A DNA stretch of 21,350 nucleotides, taken from Clostridia bacterium. Lineage in GTDB: Bacteria; Bacillota_E; SLMV01; PUMD01. A model generated the notes under the pieces. It was not told where the DNA came from. It saw only the letters and a list, made by a program, of their open reading frames with translations, and ran no database searches. The translations under genes and the position numbers were made by a program. Positions 8,103 through 17,480 of the stretch are shown piece after piece. The stretch's first letter is position 1; the number at the start of each line of letters is the position of its first letter. The stretch is taken from contig PWUC01000252.1 of the NCBI GenBank assembly GCA_003562655.1, forward strand, positions 1 to 21,350, given 5' to 3'.

Positions 8103-9237
8103 TCTCCTTCGCACCCTTAAAGGCCCGCCGAACTCGCTTCAGGAAGCCTTCGTCGGGCACTTCTATGGTCTCCCCCCGCAAAGACGCAAATTCCAGCAGC
8201 AGGTTCCTCTCCTGCTCCGTAAGATCCGTCGGAATCGCCACCTTGAAGGTGACCACGTGGTTACCGCGGCCGTATCCCTTAAGGTAGGGAATGCCCTTGT
8301 CACGCAGCGTCATGGTGTCCCCGTTCTGGGTGCCGGGCTCAATGCGGATGGTCTCGGAACCATCCAGGGTCTCGACCTCCCTCTCGCTTCCGAGGCAGGC
8401 TTCCACCATGCTGATGGTGACCGCGCTGTGCACGTCATTGCCCCGGCGGACAAATACTGGGTGCGGCTTGACCCGGATCCTGATGAAAAGGTCACCCCTG
8501 GGGCCACCCAGTCCTCCCATCTCACCCTCACCGGCCATCCGCAGGCGCATTCCATCCTCCACCCCCGGGGGAACATTCACCAGGACCTTGCGCTTGCGCT
8601 GGGTCCTGCCCCGACCCCGGCACTCGGGACACAGGTCTTCAATGATCCGGCCCTGTCCGTGACACCGGGGGCAGGTGCTGCTGGTGACGAACTGACCGAG
8701 GGGGGTATTCCGCGAGGCGTTGACCCGGCCCGCCCCCTCACACTGGGGACAGGTCTGTGGACTGCTTCCGGGGCGGGCCCCGCTGCCGTCACAGGTCTGG
8801 CACGGCTCGGCGCGGGTAATCTGCACTTCCCGGTCCACTCCAAAGGCAGCCGCCGCAAAGTCAAGGGTCACGCTGACCTCGACGTCACGACCCCGGGATG
8901 GCCCGCGCCCCCGGCCCCGGCCCCCGCCAAAGAAGGCGTCAAAAATGTCGCCGAGATCACCGAAATCACCAAAACCGGTGAAGTCTGAGGGATCGAAGCC
9001 GCCAAAGCCCCCGGCTCCAGCGCTCCCGAACTGGTCGTAGGCTCTCCTCTTCTCTGGATTGCTCAGGGTCTGGTAGGCCTCGTTGATCTCCTTGAACCGG
9101 CTTTCAGCCTCCGGATCACCGGGATTGGCGTCGGGATGGTGTTTCCGGGCCAGTTTGCGGTAGGCCGATTTTATCTCCTTGTCCGACGCGCCCCTCGACA
9201 CCCCGAGAATCTCATAATAATCTTTCCCAGCTGGCAA
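8095..9237 (-). CDS. dnaJ: Chaperone DnaJ (type I Hsp40)
   Basis: DnaJ delivers unfolded clients to DnaK and stimulates its ATPase. This 380-residue protein has the full type I layout: a J domain (about 5-70) with the HPD motif in [11 protein letters not shown], and a Gly/Phe-rich linker (about 75-120) with a run of GRGRGRG. The zinc-binding region (about 145-220) has all four CxxCxGxG repeats ([32 protein letters not shown]). C-terminal beta-barrel client-binding domains complete it. The start is TTG, ten bases after GGGGAG, because no ATG fits upstream. It follows dnaK by 29 bp and overlaps prmA. Confidence 0.97.
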   Translation of the reverse strand: MPAGKDYYEILGVSRGASDKEIKSAYRKLARKHHPDANPGDPEAESRFKEINEAYQTLSNPEKRRAYDQFGSAGAGGFGGFDPSDFTGFGDFGDLGDIFDAFFGGGRGRGRGPSRGRDVEVSVTLDFAAAAFGVDREVQITRAEPCQTCDGSGARPGSSPQTCPQCEGAGRVNASRNTPLGQFVTSSTCPRCHGQGRIIEDLCPECRGRGRTQRKRKVLVNVPPGVEDGMRLRMAGEGEMGGLGGPRGDLFIRIRVKPHPVFVRRGNDVHSAVTISMVEACLGSEREVETLDGSETIRIEPGTQNGDTMTLRDKGIPYLKGYGRGNHVVTFKVAIPTDLTEQERNLLLEFASLRGETIEVPDEGFLKRVRRAFKGAKENG

Positions 9238-9266
9238 TGGATGGTCACTCCCCGGTGTTCATGCCG

Positions 9267-11081
9267 TCATTCCTTGACCTCGTAATCGGCGTCCACACTG
9301 TCATCTGAACCGGTCTGTTCAAAACCCTCCGGGTCGGCACCGGGCGTACCGTACGCGGCTGCACCCAGCTCCTGCAGGGCATCCGTGAGGCTCTCGGTGA
9401 CGGACCGTATCCGGTCAACCTCAGCATCTTTATCGTCCAGGACCTCGCGCACCTCTGCGATCCGTCCCCGCACCTTCTCAACCAGGGCGGCATCGGCCTT
9501 GTCCTCGAGGGTCTTCAGGGTCCGCTCGGCGGTGCTGACGGCCGTGTCGGCTTCATTGCGCGCCTCGGCCAGGGCCCTCGCCCTCCGATCCTGCTCCTCG
9601 TACTCCTCAGCCTCGTGAAGCATGCGTTCGATCTCCTCTTCGGAGAGTCCGCTCGAAGACTTGATGGTGATCTTTTGCTCCTTGCCCGTGGCCTTATCCG
9701 CAGCAGACACGTTCACGATGCCGTTGGCATCGATGTCGAAGCTGACCTCGATTTGCGGCACACCCCTGGGAGCTGGAGGAATGCCGTCGAGAAGGAACCT
9801 TCCCAGGGTCCTGTTGTCCCGGGCCATTGGACGCTCGCCCTGCAGCACGTGAATCTCGACCTGGGTCTGACTGTCCGCGGCCGTGGAGAATATCTGGCTC
9901 TTCTCCGTCGGAATGGTGGTGTTCCGCTCGATCAGCCTGGTGAAAACCCCTCCCAGGGTCTCGATCCCCAGCGACAGAGGGGTCACGTCAAGAAGCAGAA
10001 CATCCTTGACCTCACCGGCGAGGACCCCGGCCTGGATCGCGGCACCCTTGGCCACCACCTCCATGGGATCAATGTTCTTTCTGTAGGGATCTTTGCCGAG
10101 GATGTCCTTCACGCGCTTCTGGACCAGGGGAACCAGGGTCGACCCTCCGACCAGAATCAGCCTGTCGATGTCCGCCGGCTTCAACCCGGCGTCGCTCATC
10201 GCCCTTCGCAGTGGCGGAATGGTCTTCTCCACCAGGTCGGAGATCATGTCCTCCATCTTCGCCCTGGTGAGGGTCATCTCCAGGTGCTTCGGACCCGAGG
10301 CGTCGGCGGTGATAAAGGGCAGGCTGATGGAGGTCTTCGGCGCGGTGCTCAGCTCTATCTTGGCCTCCTCGGCCGCCTGCTTGAGGCGCTGCACTGCCTG
10401 TCGGTCCCTGCTGAGGTCGACGCCGTGTTCCTTTTTGAACTCGCTGACCATCCAGTCCATGATGCGCTCATCGAAGTCGTCACCGCCCAGGATGTTCACG
10501 CCACTGGTCGCCCTCACTTCGACCACATCATCGCCCAGCTCGAGCACGGACACGTCAAAGGTTCCACCGCCCAGATCATAGACCAGTATGGTCGAATCCT
10601 CCTTCTCGTTCAGCCCGTAGGCCAGGGAGGCGGCGGTGGGCTCATTGATGATGCGCAGGACCTCGAGACCGGCGATCTGTCCCGCATCCTTGGTCGCCTG
10701 CCTCTGGCTGTCTGAGAAGTAAGCCGGAACCGTGATCACCGCCTGGTTTACTTCCTCTCCGAGGTATTCCTCGGCGTCGTTTTTGAGCTTCTGCAAGACG
10801 AAGGCGGAAATCTCCTGGGGGCTGTATGTCTTACCGTCGATATCAATCCGGTGATCGGTACCCATCTTGCGCTTGATCGAGGTCACGGTCCGATCAGCAT
10901 TGCTGATCGCCTGGCGCTTTGCAACCTGCCCCACCAGTCTCTCATCACTGTCCGTGAAGGCCACAATGGAAGGAGTGGTTCTCTGCCCCTCCACGTTTGG
11001 GATGATGGTGGGCTCCCCTCCCTCAATTACAGCCATGCAGGAGTTTGTAGTACCGAGGTCGATGCCAAGAACCCTTGCCAT
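9267..11081 (-). CDS. dnaK: Chaperone DnaK (Hsp70)
   Basis: DnaK is the ATP-dependent Hsp70 that cycles with DnaJ and GrpE. At 604 residues it has the usual length of the Gram-positive form, which lacks a short insert in the ATPase domain. The nucleotide-binding domain starts [17 protein letters not shown] and contains [18 protein letters not shown] and [15 protein letters not shown]. The interdomain linker is [19 protein letters not shown]. The substrate-binding domain has [14 protein letters not shown] and a helical lid. The protein ends in the familiar acidic DADYEVKE tail. It begins only 3 bp after the grpE stop, so the two are translationally linked. Expression should follow the CIRCE promoter at 14354-14420. 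Confidence 0.98.
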   Translation of the reverse strand: MARVLGIDLGTTNSCMAVIEGGEPTIIPNVEGQRTTPSIVAFTDSDERLVGQVAKRQAISNADRTVTSIKRKMGTDHRIDIDGKTYSPQEISAFVLQKLKNDAEEYLGEEVNQAVITVPAYFSDSQRQATKDAGQIAGLEVLRIINEPTAASLAYGLNEKEDSTILVYDLGGGTFDVSVLELGDDVVEVRATSGVNILGGDDFDERIMDWMVSEFKKEHGVDLSRDRQAVQRLKQAAEEAKIELSTAPKTSISLPFITADASGPKHLEMTLTRAKMEDMISDLVEKTIPPLRRAMSDAGLKPADIDRLILVGGSTLVPLVQKRVKDILGKDPYRKNIDPMEVVAKGAAIQAGVLAGEVKDVLLLDVTPLSLGIETLGGVFTRLIERNTTIPTEKSQIFSTAADSQTQVEIHVLQGERPMARDNRTLGRFLLDGIPPAPRGVPQIEVSFDIDANGIVNVSAADKATGKEQKITIKSSSGLSEEEIERMLHEAEEYEEQDRRARALAEARNEADTAVSTAERTLKTLEDKADAALVEKVRGRIAEVREVLDDKDAEVDRIRSVTESLTDALQELGAAAYGTPGADPEGFEQTGSDDSVDADYEVKE

Positions 11082-11084
11082 GGT

Positions 11085-11654
11085 CTATTCTTCCTCCCTA
11101 TTGTCATTGATGACCGAATGATCCTCATGTTTTTCACAGCAAACCTGCCTGGACACCAACACCTGCGCCGCGCGCAGCAGCCGTTCCTCCATCCGGTATC
11201 CTGACAGAAACTCCTCGGCCACTGTACCCTCGGGGTAGTCCGCTGTCGGTACGGCCCCGATGGCCTCGTGCCAATGGGGATCAAAGGGCTGCCCCACTGT
11301 CGCCATCCTCGAGACCCCCATCTTCTGCAGGATCCCCTCAACCTGCTCCAGGATCATGGCGACGCCGTCCCGGACGGGGTCTTTGTCATCAGCGACCGCA
11401 AGAACTCTCTCCAGGTTATCGATCACCGGAAGGAACCGCGCCACCGTCTCAGCCTGCACGTCCCCTCTCATCTGCCGCCTGTGGCGTTCGGTGCGCTTCC
11501 GGTAGTTCTCCAGCTCAGCCTGGGTGCGCATGAGCCTTTCCAGGTACTGTTCACAACGATTCTCCAGCTCCTCCAGCAGACACTCCTCGGATTGCCCCTC
11601 ACCTTCACACGCCTGATCCTGTTCCTGTCTATCTTTTTCCTCCTGCAAATGCAT
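11085..11654 (-). CDS. grpE: Nucleotide exchange factor GrpE
   Basis: GrpE releases ADP from DnaK. I chose ATG 11654 (189 residues), which has GGGAG a few bases upstream. A GTG at 11690 is possible, would overlap the chaperonin stop, and adds 12 residues with no family similarity. An acidic Glu/Gln-rich N-terminus and a long dimerising helix (RLMRTQAELENYRKRTERHRRQ) lead to the C-terminal beta domain. There GQPFDPHWHEAIG corresponds to the family FDPxxHEA motif and AEEFLSGYRMEERLLRAAQVLVS to the conserved end. It sits between the group III chaperonin and dnaK rather than directly after hrcA. Confidence 0.93.
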   Translation of the reverse strand: MHLQEEKDRQEQDQACEGEGQSEECLLEELENRCEQYLERLMRTQAELENYRKRTERHRRQMRGDVQAETVARFLPVIDNLERVLAVADDKDPVRDGVAMILEQVEGILQKMGVSRMATVGQPFDPHWHEAIGAVPTADYPEGTVAEEFLSGYRMEERLLRAAQVLVSRQVCCEKHEDHSVINDNREEE

Positions 11655-11682
11655 CACGCTCCCGTATTCGAGGACACCAAAA

Positions 11683-13254
11683 CTACACACTGGATGGGTC
11701 GCTCACCTGCTCCGGACCCTCCTCATCCCTGGCGCGAATGATGGTGTTTATCCGCAGTATGGCCTCCGCGATCTCACCGGCCGCTCGCAGGGCATATGTC
11801 TTGACCGGTAGAGGGTCGACCACTCCCAGTTCAACCATATCCGCAATCTGGCCTCCGTCGCAGTCAATGCCCAGCCTGGCTGACTCCGCCTGCACCTGGG
11901 CGGCGATGACTTCCTCCATCTTCTCCAGGGCATTGAAACCGGCATTGTCGACGATCTGACAGAAGGGTCGCTTCAGGGCCTCTATGACACAGTCAAGACC
12001 GTAGCCGGTCATACCGCGCAGCTCTGCCCGGGACTGCAGCAGATCCCCCGAGGCGGCCAGTTCCGCCGCTCCTCCCCCGGCGACCACCCCTCCCAGAAAG
12101 GCGGCCTGCACCGCACCGGCGGCATCCCGGGCTATCCGATTTCGCTCATCGACCACTTCACCCGTGGAGGCGCCGACCAGCACCGTGGCCAGGGATTTAC
12201 CCAGCCCGCCCATGACCCGCACGTGCTGGAGCTGTTCCAGGTGGCGGACCGTACCGGCTGCGCCCAGGCACTTCTGCAGGTCGGCCTGCGGCCGATTCAG
12301 GGCAGTCCGCTTCACCGGCCTGGCTCCGACATGCTCCGCCAGGCGCCGCAGATCGGCAGAGGAGACCCGCTTGAGCACCATCACCCCGCCGTCGGTCAGG
12401 ATCTCCTCGGCAATGTCAGAGACCCCCCGGTCTACGACGACCATCCCGATCCCCATGTCCACCAGGCGGTGCAGGCTATCGGTGAACTCCTCCCGGATCC
12501 GGAGATATTTCTTGAAGCCTGCCTCGGTGGCCAGGGCCTCCTCCTCCATCTCCTCCGGTTCCAGGGCGTCATCCACCACGAGAATGCTGACGCGTCCCTC
12601 CAGCTCCGAGGGCATCTGGTCATTGAGGGGCTCCTTCTCCACGATAATGCCGGAGAAGACCTCGTTGTCGGCCCCCTCCTGGGACAGGACCGCATCGGCA
12701 AGTCTGAAGACCGGATCCCTCAGCTTGTCAGGACCCACCAGCCTGGCTGCCTCCAGGACTAATTCAGCAATGTCGCTCCGCATGCGCCCCGCGATCCGTG
12801 CAACCTGTCCGAGGAGCGGATCATCCAGACCCTCGACCCTGATGGCGTCCTTCTTGAGGGCGTCCACAGCCCGTTCGATCCCAAAACTGAGCCCGGCGAT
12901 GATCTGGGTCACAGGAACCCCCTTCATCGCCTGGTTCACGCCCTCGGTCAACAGCGCCCCCGCCATGACCGTGGCGGTGGTGGTACCATCCCCCACCACC
13001 TCCTCCTGGGCCCTGGCCGTGTTGATGACCAGCCTGGCCGCGGGATGCCTCACCTGCATGCTGTTAAGTATCGTGATCCCGTCGTTGGTGATGATGGTCT
13101 CCCCGAAGCGGTCCACCAACATGGTATCCAGGCCCTTGCTTCCCAGGGTCGCCCCGACGGCAGAGGCAATGGCCCGAACCGCATTGGCGTTGGTCAGAAG
13201 CGCCGACAGGTTCTCATCCACTTCCGAACCGCCCGCGACCTGTTTCTTGCTCAA
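11683..13254 (-). CDS. Group III (archaeal-like, thermosome-related) chaperonin
   Basis: This 523-residue protein is a double-ring chaperonin of the Cpn60/TCP-1 superfamily, but of the thermosome type and not GroEL. The ATP-binding signatures are TNDGITIL (about 56-63) and VVGDGTTTATV (about 87-96). The catalytic-type Asp is in IARDAAGAV (about 377), followed by GGVVAGGGAAELA, and the equatorial end has GVVDPLPVKTYALRAAGEIAEAILRI (about 477-502). The polar tail lacks the GGM repeats of GroEL. Group III chaperonins are known from a few Firmicutes such as Carboxydothermus, where the gene also lies between hrcA and grpE. They fold proteins without a GroES lid. The start is TTG at 13254, with GGAGG seven bases upstream and 17 bp after hrcA. 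CIRCE control is expected. Client range here is unknown. Confidence 0.93.
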   Translation of the reverse strand: MSKKQVAGGSEVDENLSALLTNANAVRAIASAVGATLGSKGLDTMLVDRFGETIITNDGITILNSMQVRHPAARLVINTARAQEEVVGDGTTTATVMAGALLTEGVNQAMKGVPVTQIIAGLSFGIERAVDALKKDAIRVEGLDDPLLGQVARIAGRMRSDIAELVLEAARLVGPDKLRDPVFRLADAVLSQEGADNEVFSGIIVEKEPLNDQMPSELEGRVSILVVDDALEPEEMEEEALATEAGFKKYLRIREEFTDSLHRLVDMGIGMVVVDRGVSDIAEEILTDGGVMVLKRVSSADLRRLAEHVGARPVKRTALNRPQADLQKCLGAAGTVRHLEQLQHVRVMGGLGKSLATVLVGASTGEVVDERNRIARDAAGAVQAAFLGGVVAGGGAAELAASGDLLQSRAELRGMTGYGLDCVIEALKRPFCQIVDNAGFNALEKMEEVIAAQVQAESARLGIDCDGGQIADMVELGVVDPLPVKTYALRAAGEIAEAILRINTIIRARDEEGPEQVSDPSSV

Positions 13255-13271
13255 TGAACGTCCTCCGTCCC

Positions 13272-14294
13272 CTACAGCCGACTGAGCACATCACTGACCG
13301 CCTCGGTGATGGCCTCGACCACTCCCATGATCCTGCCGTAGTTCATCCGCCGGGGCCCCAACACCCCGAGTCTGCCCGAAGGCCGGCCATCGATGAAGTA
13401 AACAGCCGATATCAGGCTGCAGTCCCAGATGTCCTCATATACGTTTTCCCTTCCGATGAGGGCGAAGACCCCTTCGACTGGAAAGGGGCGAAACATGTCT
13501 CTAATGACAGAATGCTGGCTCAGCGCAGTCAGCACCTTCTGGGCTCGCCGGACATCCTGGAACTCGGGCTGTTTCATGATGTTCACCGCACCCTCGAGGT
13601 GAAAATCTGCCTGGGTACTGTCCCGGTCCCCCAGGGCCTCGGCGGCAACATCCAGCAGTCTCTGGCAGTAGTTCAGCTCCGACCGCATCTCCCGCCAGAT
13701 GAGCCCATGAGCGACATCCTCCAGGCTGTGCCCCTGCAGGAACCGGGTCAGAACCTGCGACACGTGCCGAAGGGTCTCAATGCCGGCGTCATCGGGCAGG
13801 TCCAGGATCTGATTCTGCACAAACCCTTCTTCGGTTATCACCAGAAGCATCGCCCGGCCCGGTCGCAGAGGGATTATCTCCACCGCGTTAAGGGTTGAAT
13901 CCTCGGGGTAGGGTGCAGCCACCACCGCCAGGCAATCCGTCACCTCGGCCAGGATGCGGCCAGCCGTCTGCAGCACGACCTCCACCGCCGACACGCGACG
14001 TTCCAGAACGCGTCGGATCCGGTCCAGCTGCTCCCGCGACGGGCCTGACACCATCACCAGCTGGTCGACGTAAAACCTGTACCCCAGATCCGAGGGCACC
14101 CGCCCTGCGGAGGTATAGGGTTGCTCCAGGTAGCCCATGCCTTCCAGATCTGACATCTCATTTCTGATGGTCGCCGGACTTACGCCCAGATCATAATCTC
14201 GCGCGATCGTCCTTGAACCCACCGGCTGCGCATTGTGCACATAGGCCTCCACGATGGCCCGCATCACCCTCCGCTTCCTCTCGTCGAGATGCAT
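13272..14294 (-). CDS. hrcA: Heat-inducible transcription repressor HrcA
   Basis: HrcA binds CIRCE operators as a dimer and represses class I heat-shock genes. In Bacillus its folding depends on GroE, which makes chaperone capacity the sensor. I take ATG 14294 (340 residues, the family's usual length), with GGTGAG just upstream. A longer frame to 14420 runs through the CIRCE element and promoter and cannot be coding. The N-terminal winged helix (about 1-75) shows ERKRRVMRAIVEAYVHNAQPVGSRTI and SPATIRNEMSDLEGMGYLEQPYTSAGRVPSDLGYR, classic HrcA sequence. The GAF-like and insertion domains follow, ending with VLGPRRMNYGRIMGVVEAI. In this operon the group III chaperonin could replace or join GroE in modulating HrcA, which is inference. 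Confidence 0.96.
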   Translation of the reverse strand: MHLDERKRRVMRAIVEAYVHNAQPVGSRTIARDYDLGVSPATIRNEMSDLEGMGYLEQPYTSAGRVPSDLGYRFYVDQLVMVSGPSREQLDRIRRVLERRVSAVEVVLQTAGRILAEVTDCLAVVAAPYPEDSTLNAVEIIPLRPGRAMLLVITEEGFVQNQILDLPDDAGIETLRHVSQVLTRFLQGHSLEDVAHGLIWREMRSELNYCQRLLDVAAEALGDRDSTQADFHLEGAVNIMKQPEFQDVRRAQKVLTALSQHSVIRDMFRPFPVEGVFALIGRENVYEDIWDCSLISAVYFIDGRPSGRLGVLGPRRMNYGRIMGVVEAITEAVSDVLSRL

Positions 14295-14353
14295 ATCACT
14301 CACCGCCTCTTGGGGACACGAGGTTGAGATGCAGTGGACATCTGAATACCCTC

Positions 14354-14380
14354 TTAGCACTCTGACCTGGAGAGTGCTAA
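14354..14380 (-). promoter_or_regulatory. CIRCE operator (HrcA binding site)
   Basis: The sequence TTAGCACTC, nine bases, GAGTGCTAA is a perfect match to the CIRCE inverted repeat. It begins about 11 bases after the proposed -10 box and so covers the transcription start. It lies 59 bp upstream of the hrcA ATG. It should give HrcA-controlled, heat-induced expression of the whole block including the chaperonin. Confidence 0.97.
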
Positions 14381-14391
14381 TCGCGCCTTTT

Positions 14392-14420
14392 AAACTACCA
14401 CCAAGGGCAGCAATTGTCAA
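14392..14420 (-). promoter_or_regulatory. Sigma-A-type promoter of the hrcA operon
   Basis: On the minus strand a perfect -35 TTGACA (14420-14415) is followed after exactly 17 bases by TAGTTT (14397-14392), a weak but acceptable -10. The start site would fall in the CIRCE repeat, as expected for class I heat-shock promoters. The position relative to CIRCE supports the call more than the -10 itself. Confidence 0.75.
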
Positions 14421-14760
14421 CGGAAGCAGGACTCAGCCCCCACGTCAACGTCCGGGGGGGTGTACGGACCGGGCGAGTCCAGGAAGAAGTGCGGGTGTTG
14501 TCGTCGGGAAGGGCAACCGGCGCCGGCCGATGCCCGGGACATCTCCGATGCCGGCAGTGGGCTCAGTTCTGTGGTGGCAGGGCTCACAGGCCGGGTGAAC
14601 ATGCCGGGAGCATGATCGGATCCCACCTGGACATCTGCAACGCATCTGAAGGACTCACCGGGTCCTCAGTAGAAGGACATCGAGGGTGCTGCGCCCCGCC
14701 TCTGCCGCCAACAGCACACCCCTCGGAAGCAAAGGCTGCAATCCACAGGAGGTGGATCAT
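14421..14760. other. Divergent intergenic region between hrcA and the GDPD gene
   Basis: Beyond the hrcA promoter I see no gene or clear RNA in these 340 bp. A minor hairpin (AGGAC/GTCCT) lies near 14650, and the ribosome binding site AGGAGG of the downstream gene at about 14748-14753. No good sigma-A promoter was found for the plus-strand gene. Confidence 0.5.
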
Positions 14761-15570
14761 ATGTCGAGACGCTGCGAGTTTCAGATCATTGGACACCGGG
14801 GCGTCCCGAGTGATGCTCCGGAAAATACTTTGGCCGGTTACAGGAGGGCCGCCCAACTCGGTTTGACTCACATCGAATGCGATCTTCATCTGACTCGAGA
14901 TGGTCACCTGATACTGATGCACGACCCGACGGTTGATCGCACCACCGATGGTCGGGGAAGGGTCTCGGACCTCATCCTGGCGGACATAAAAGAACTCGAC
15001 TGCGGGTCGTGGTTTGACCCAATCTATGAAGGAGAACGCGTCCCGACCCTGGAGGAGCTGCTTGAAGCCGTCGGCGATGAGATGCAGCTGGTCCTGGAAA
15101 TAAAGGAAACTCGCCGTCATGAGCGGGCCACGGACCTGGCCGTAGAAATTGTCAGAGACCGGGGTCTGATGCAGCAGACGAGTCTGACGTCCTTTTACTG
15201 GGATCCACTGGAGAGGACCCGGAATCTGCAGCCCGAGATCACGACTCAGGCACTGGTCCAGTTCTCCAGGTGCGCACCGTCCCGCGCCCCGGAAAAGAAG
15301 CCGGCCCGCATTCACTACACGAGCGTCGAGGACCTGCTCGGGGATCCCCGCACATCCTCTGTCGATGTCATCTGCCCCCGGGCCGGTGCTGTGAATGCCC
15401 AGATGGTCGAGACACTCCGGGAGCGAGGCTTCTCAGTTCGAGTCTGGGGAGCGCAGACGAACTGCAGGGAGGAAATACTGCATGTGCTCAGGTCTGGGGT
15501 CGACGGGATGACGGCAGACCATCCGGAGTTCGTGAGGTCGGTCTGCGAGGAGTGGTATGGATCTCTTTGA
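14761..15570 (+). CDS. Glycerophosphodiester phosphodiesterase
   Basis: This 269-residue TIM-barrel enzyme probably hydrolyses glycerophosphodiesters to sn-glycerol 3-phosphate and an alcohol, recycling phospholipid head groups. The signature IIGHRGVPSDAPENT puts the first catalytic His at 12 with Arg13. The metal ligands are Glu39 and Asp41 in IECDLHLTRDG, and the second catalytic His is 54 in MHDPTVDRTTDG. LVLEIKET supplies the later acidic and Lys residues, and VRVWGAQT and GVDGMTADHPE form the usual C-terminal strands. The start ATG follows AGGAGG seven bases upstream. An extension to 14686 lacks support. There is no signal peptide, so it should be cytoplasmic, like UgpQ. It is not part of the heat-shock block, being on the other strand. 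Confidence 0.93.
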   Translation: MSRRCEFQIIGHRGVPSDAPENTLAGYRRAAQLGLTHIECDLHLTRDGHLILMHDPTVDRTTDGRGRVSDLILADIKELDCGSWFDPIYEGERVPTLEELLEAVGDEMQLVLEIKETRRHERATDLAVEIVRDRGLMQQTSLTSFYWDPLERTRNLQPEITTQALVQFSRCAPSRAPEKKPARIHYTSVEDLLGDPRTSSVDVICPRAGAVNAQMVETLRERGFSVRVWGAQTNCREEILHVLRSGVDGMTADHPEFVRSVCEEWYGSL

Positions 15571-15660
15571 GCTGCTCCGTCTTCAGGGCTCAGCAGGGAT
15601 TCGCCACAGCATGACCGCACGGGCTTCGCGAGACCTGGCCGCTACACGCGGGCCCTCTCA
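15571..15660. other. Short spacer between the GDPD gene and the insertion element
   Basis: No gene or convincing terminator is seen here. The stretch ends at the left target-site duplication of the insertion element. Confidence 0.5.
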
Positions 15661-15666
15661 CCAGAG
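15661..15666 (+). repeat. Left 6-bp target-site duplication (CCAGAG)
   Basis: CCAGAG directly precedes the left inverted repeat and is repeated directly after the right one (17498-17503). A 5-6 bp duplication fits the IS1634 family. Its exact match indicates simple transposition that has not been scrambled since. Confidence 0.85.
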
Positions 15667-15683
15667 CGCACATTTCGCACCCT
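15667..15683 (+). repeat. Left terminal inverted repeat of the insertion element
   Basis: These 17 bases are exactly complementary to 17481-17497 and form the transposase recognition end. A partial echo (TTCGCAC) recurs near 15761-15767, inside the left end. Confidence 0.92.
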
Positions 15684-15786
15684 GATAGCCAGGCGAGCGA
15701 CAATAAGAACTTTTGCATTTTCCATTAGTTGTCTATCTTTTCTCCTCTTTTGTGGTAGGATTCGCACGAAGGGAGGCAAAGCAGGT

Positions 15787-17433
15787 ATGGTTACAGTTCT
15801 GTATGATGGCCCGGCGCCCGTATTGAACAGTTTGTGCGAGCAATTGGGTGTTCGCAGGATACTGGACACGGCCTTGTCGTGGGATGAAACGCAGTGTCTG
15901 CTGTCTCCAGGACAGCGGATCATAGCCCTGCTCATCAACATTCTTCTCAATCGCAGACCCCTGTACAAGGTAGAGCAGACATACAGCAACATGGATACTG
16001 AGAAGTTGTTCGGCCCGGGAATCTCCTGGCACTCTCTGAACGATGATGCCCTGGCCCGTGCTCTGGACAAACTGGCCGAGGCGGATCCGGAGAAGGTCTA
16101 CCAGGCCCTGGTCCTGGAGGTCTTGAGTACCGAGAACGTGACGGTTGATGCCCTGCATGCGGACACCACCAGTGTCTCAGTGCACGGGGAGTACGACATT
16201 GATGACGACGAAACCGCCCTGAAGTTGACCTTCGGTTACAGCAAGGACAAGCGTCCTGACCTGAAACAGTTCATGTACGGGCTCGGGGTCACGAAGGACG
16301 GCATACCGGTGATGGGAGAGGTTCTGGACGGCAACAAATCAGATGTGAAATGGAATGAGGAGTTGCTGAAGAAGTTGCCTGAGTATCTGCGGGCGGAGGG
16401 GAAACGCCCCGTTTATGTTGCAGATGCCGCTCTGGTATCGAAGGATAACCTGAAGGTGCTTTCCACCGGGAAACACTCGTTCATTTCCCGGCTTCCTGGC
16501 AAGTTCAAGCTTGAAAAGGAGTTGATAGAGCGGGCCTGGCAGTGCGGGAAGTGGCAATCACTGGGCGCCCTTGTGAAGCGGAAGGATGCGGCCAGATACA
16601 GGGTCTGTTCCATTGAGGAGACGCTTTATGATCACCGTTATCGCTTCCTGGTGGTCAACTCCACAAGCCTGGATCGGCGCAGGACGAGGGGGCTACAGAA
16701 ACGACTGGATGAGGCAGAAAAGAACCTGGAAGAGGGACTGGCAAAGCTCGGGAAGCGGCAGTTTGCCTGTGAGCCCGATGCTCATGAGGCCTGGAGAGTC
16801 TTCGAAAAGGAACACAATGATCCCCGTTTCCTTCTGGAGTATCAGGTCGAGACAGAACAGAAGCGCAAGAAACGAAAGCGTCCTGGCAGGCCCCCCAGGG
16901 GATATATGCCCGAATATGAGCAGGTATACCGCATTGTGCCACAGATGAGACGCAACGCAGAGTATATCCAGAAAGAAGAGGAAAAGGCCAGCTGTTTCGT
17001 GCTGATCAGCAAGCTGTCTTCCAAAGACATCACCGACGAGTACATACTGAGGACTTACAAGGAGCAGACCGTGGTGACGCAGCATTTCGCCTTCATCAAG
17101 GACCCAAAAGTCGTAGGCCCTGTCTACATGAAAAAGCCCCAGAGGGTCGAGGCCCTTGCTTACGTGTTTCTCATGGCCCTTTTGGTATACAGCGTACTGC
17201 AGCGGCGGGTACGACAGGCCATGCAGTCGGAAACGGAGCCTCTCATCCTCGTTGGCAAAGTGAAGAGCTACCGTCCTACCGGTGAGCGGGTTCTTGAGCT
17301 CCTCAATCACATGCTGGTGATCAAGATGCCTGACGGAAGTAGAGTTCTACCGGACAACATGCCTGTCCCCAAGCGCCTCTTGAAACTGATCGGGGTGCCA
17401 GAAGACATCTTCACGCGGGTTCCGGATACCTGA
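15787..17433 (+). CDS. IS1634-family (IS4 superfamily) DDE transposase
   Basis: This 548-residue transposase is intact. An N-terminal region typical of the family (about 1-110: LNSLCEQLGVRRILD ... LLINILLNRRPLYKVEQ) precedes an RNase H-like core. Catalytic Asp candidates lie in LHADTTSVSVHG (about residue 121) and PVYVADAALVS (about 219). The Glu candidate is in TYKEQTVVTQHFAFIKDP (about 425), near the YREK-like region of IS4-type enzymes. A conserved hydrophobic stretch RVEALAYVFLMALLVYSVLQRRVRQ follows. A basic, Lys/Arg-rich segment lies near 357-370. The ATG is preceded by GGGAGG about ten bases upstream. A diverged C-terminal fragment of a related transposase lies at the left edge of the window. 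Family assignment is strong; the exact catalytic Glu is less certain. Confidence 0.93.
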   Translation: MVTVLYDGPAPVLNSLCEQLGVRRILDTALSWDETQCLLSPGQRIIALLINILLNRRPLYKVEQTYSNMDTEKLFGPGISWHSLNDDALARALDKLAEADPEKVYQALVLEVLSTENVTVDALHADTTSVSVHGEYDIDDDETALKLTFGYSKDKRPDLKQFMYGLGVTKDGIPVMGEVLDGNKSDVKWNEELLKKLPEYLRAEGKRPVYVADAALVSKDNLKVLSTGKHSFISRLPGKFKLEKELIERAWQCGKWQSLGALVKRKDAARYRVCSIEETLYDHRYRFLVVNSTSLDRRRTRGLQKRLDEAEKNLEEGLAKLGKRQFACEPDAHEAWRVFEKEHNDPRFLLEYQVETEQKRKKRKRPGRPPRGYMPEYEQVYRIVPQMRRNAEYIQKEEEKASCFVLISKLSSKDITDEYILRTYKEQTVVTQHFAFIKDPKVVGPVYMKKPQRVEALAYVFLMALLVYSVLQRRVRQAMQSETEPLILVGKVKSYRPTGERVLELLNHMLVIKMPDGSRVLPDNMPVPKRLLKLIGVPEDIFTRVPDT

Positions 17434-17480
17434 ATGCTCTAATATCTGGCAGACGGATAAATGCTCAAGACAACCACAGA

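Noticed and set aside
9615..10715. A 366-codon open frame antisense to dnaK
   Set aside because: Long antisense frames opposite dnaK are a well-known artefact of its codon pattern; there is no independent support.
11683..13254. Archaeal origin of the window based on the thermosome-like protein
   Set aside because: SpoIIP, HrcA, CIRCE, GrpE, DnaJ, PrmA, FloA and S20 are all bacterial, and the chaperonin lies inside their operon.
12164..13285. A 373-codon open frame antisense to the chaperonin gene
   Set aside because: Ser/Arg/Pro/Thr-rich low-complexity translation without domains; the opposite frame is clearly the chaperonin.
14295..14420. N-terminal extension of HrcA
   Set aside because: The extension passes through the CIRCE operator and the promoter, and HrcA homology begins at the ATG at 14294.
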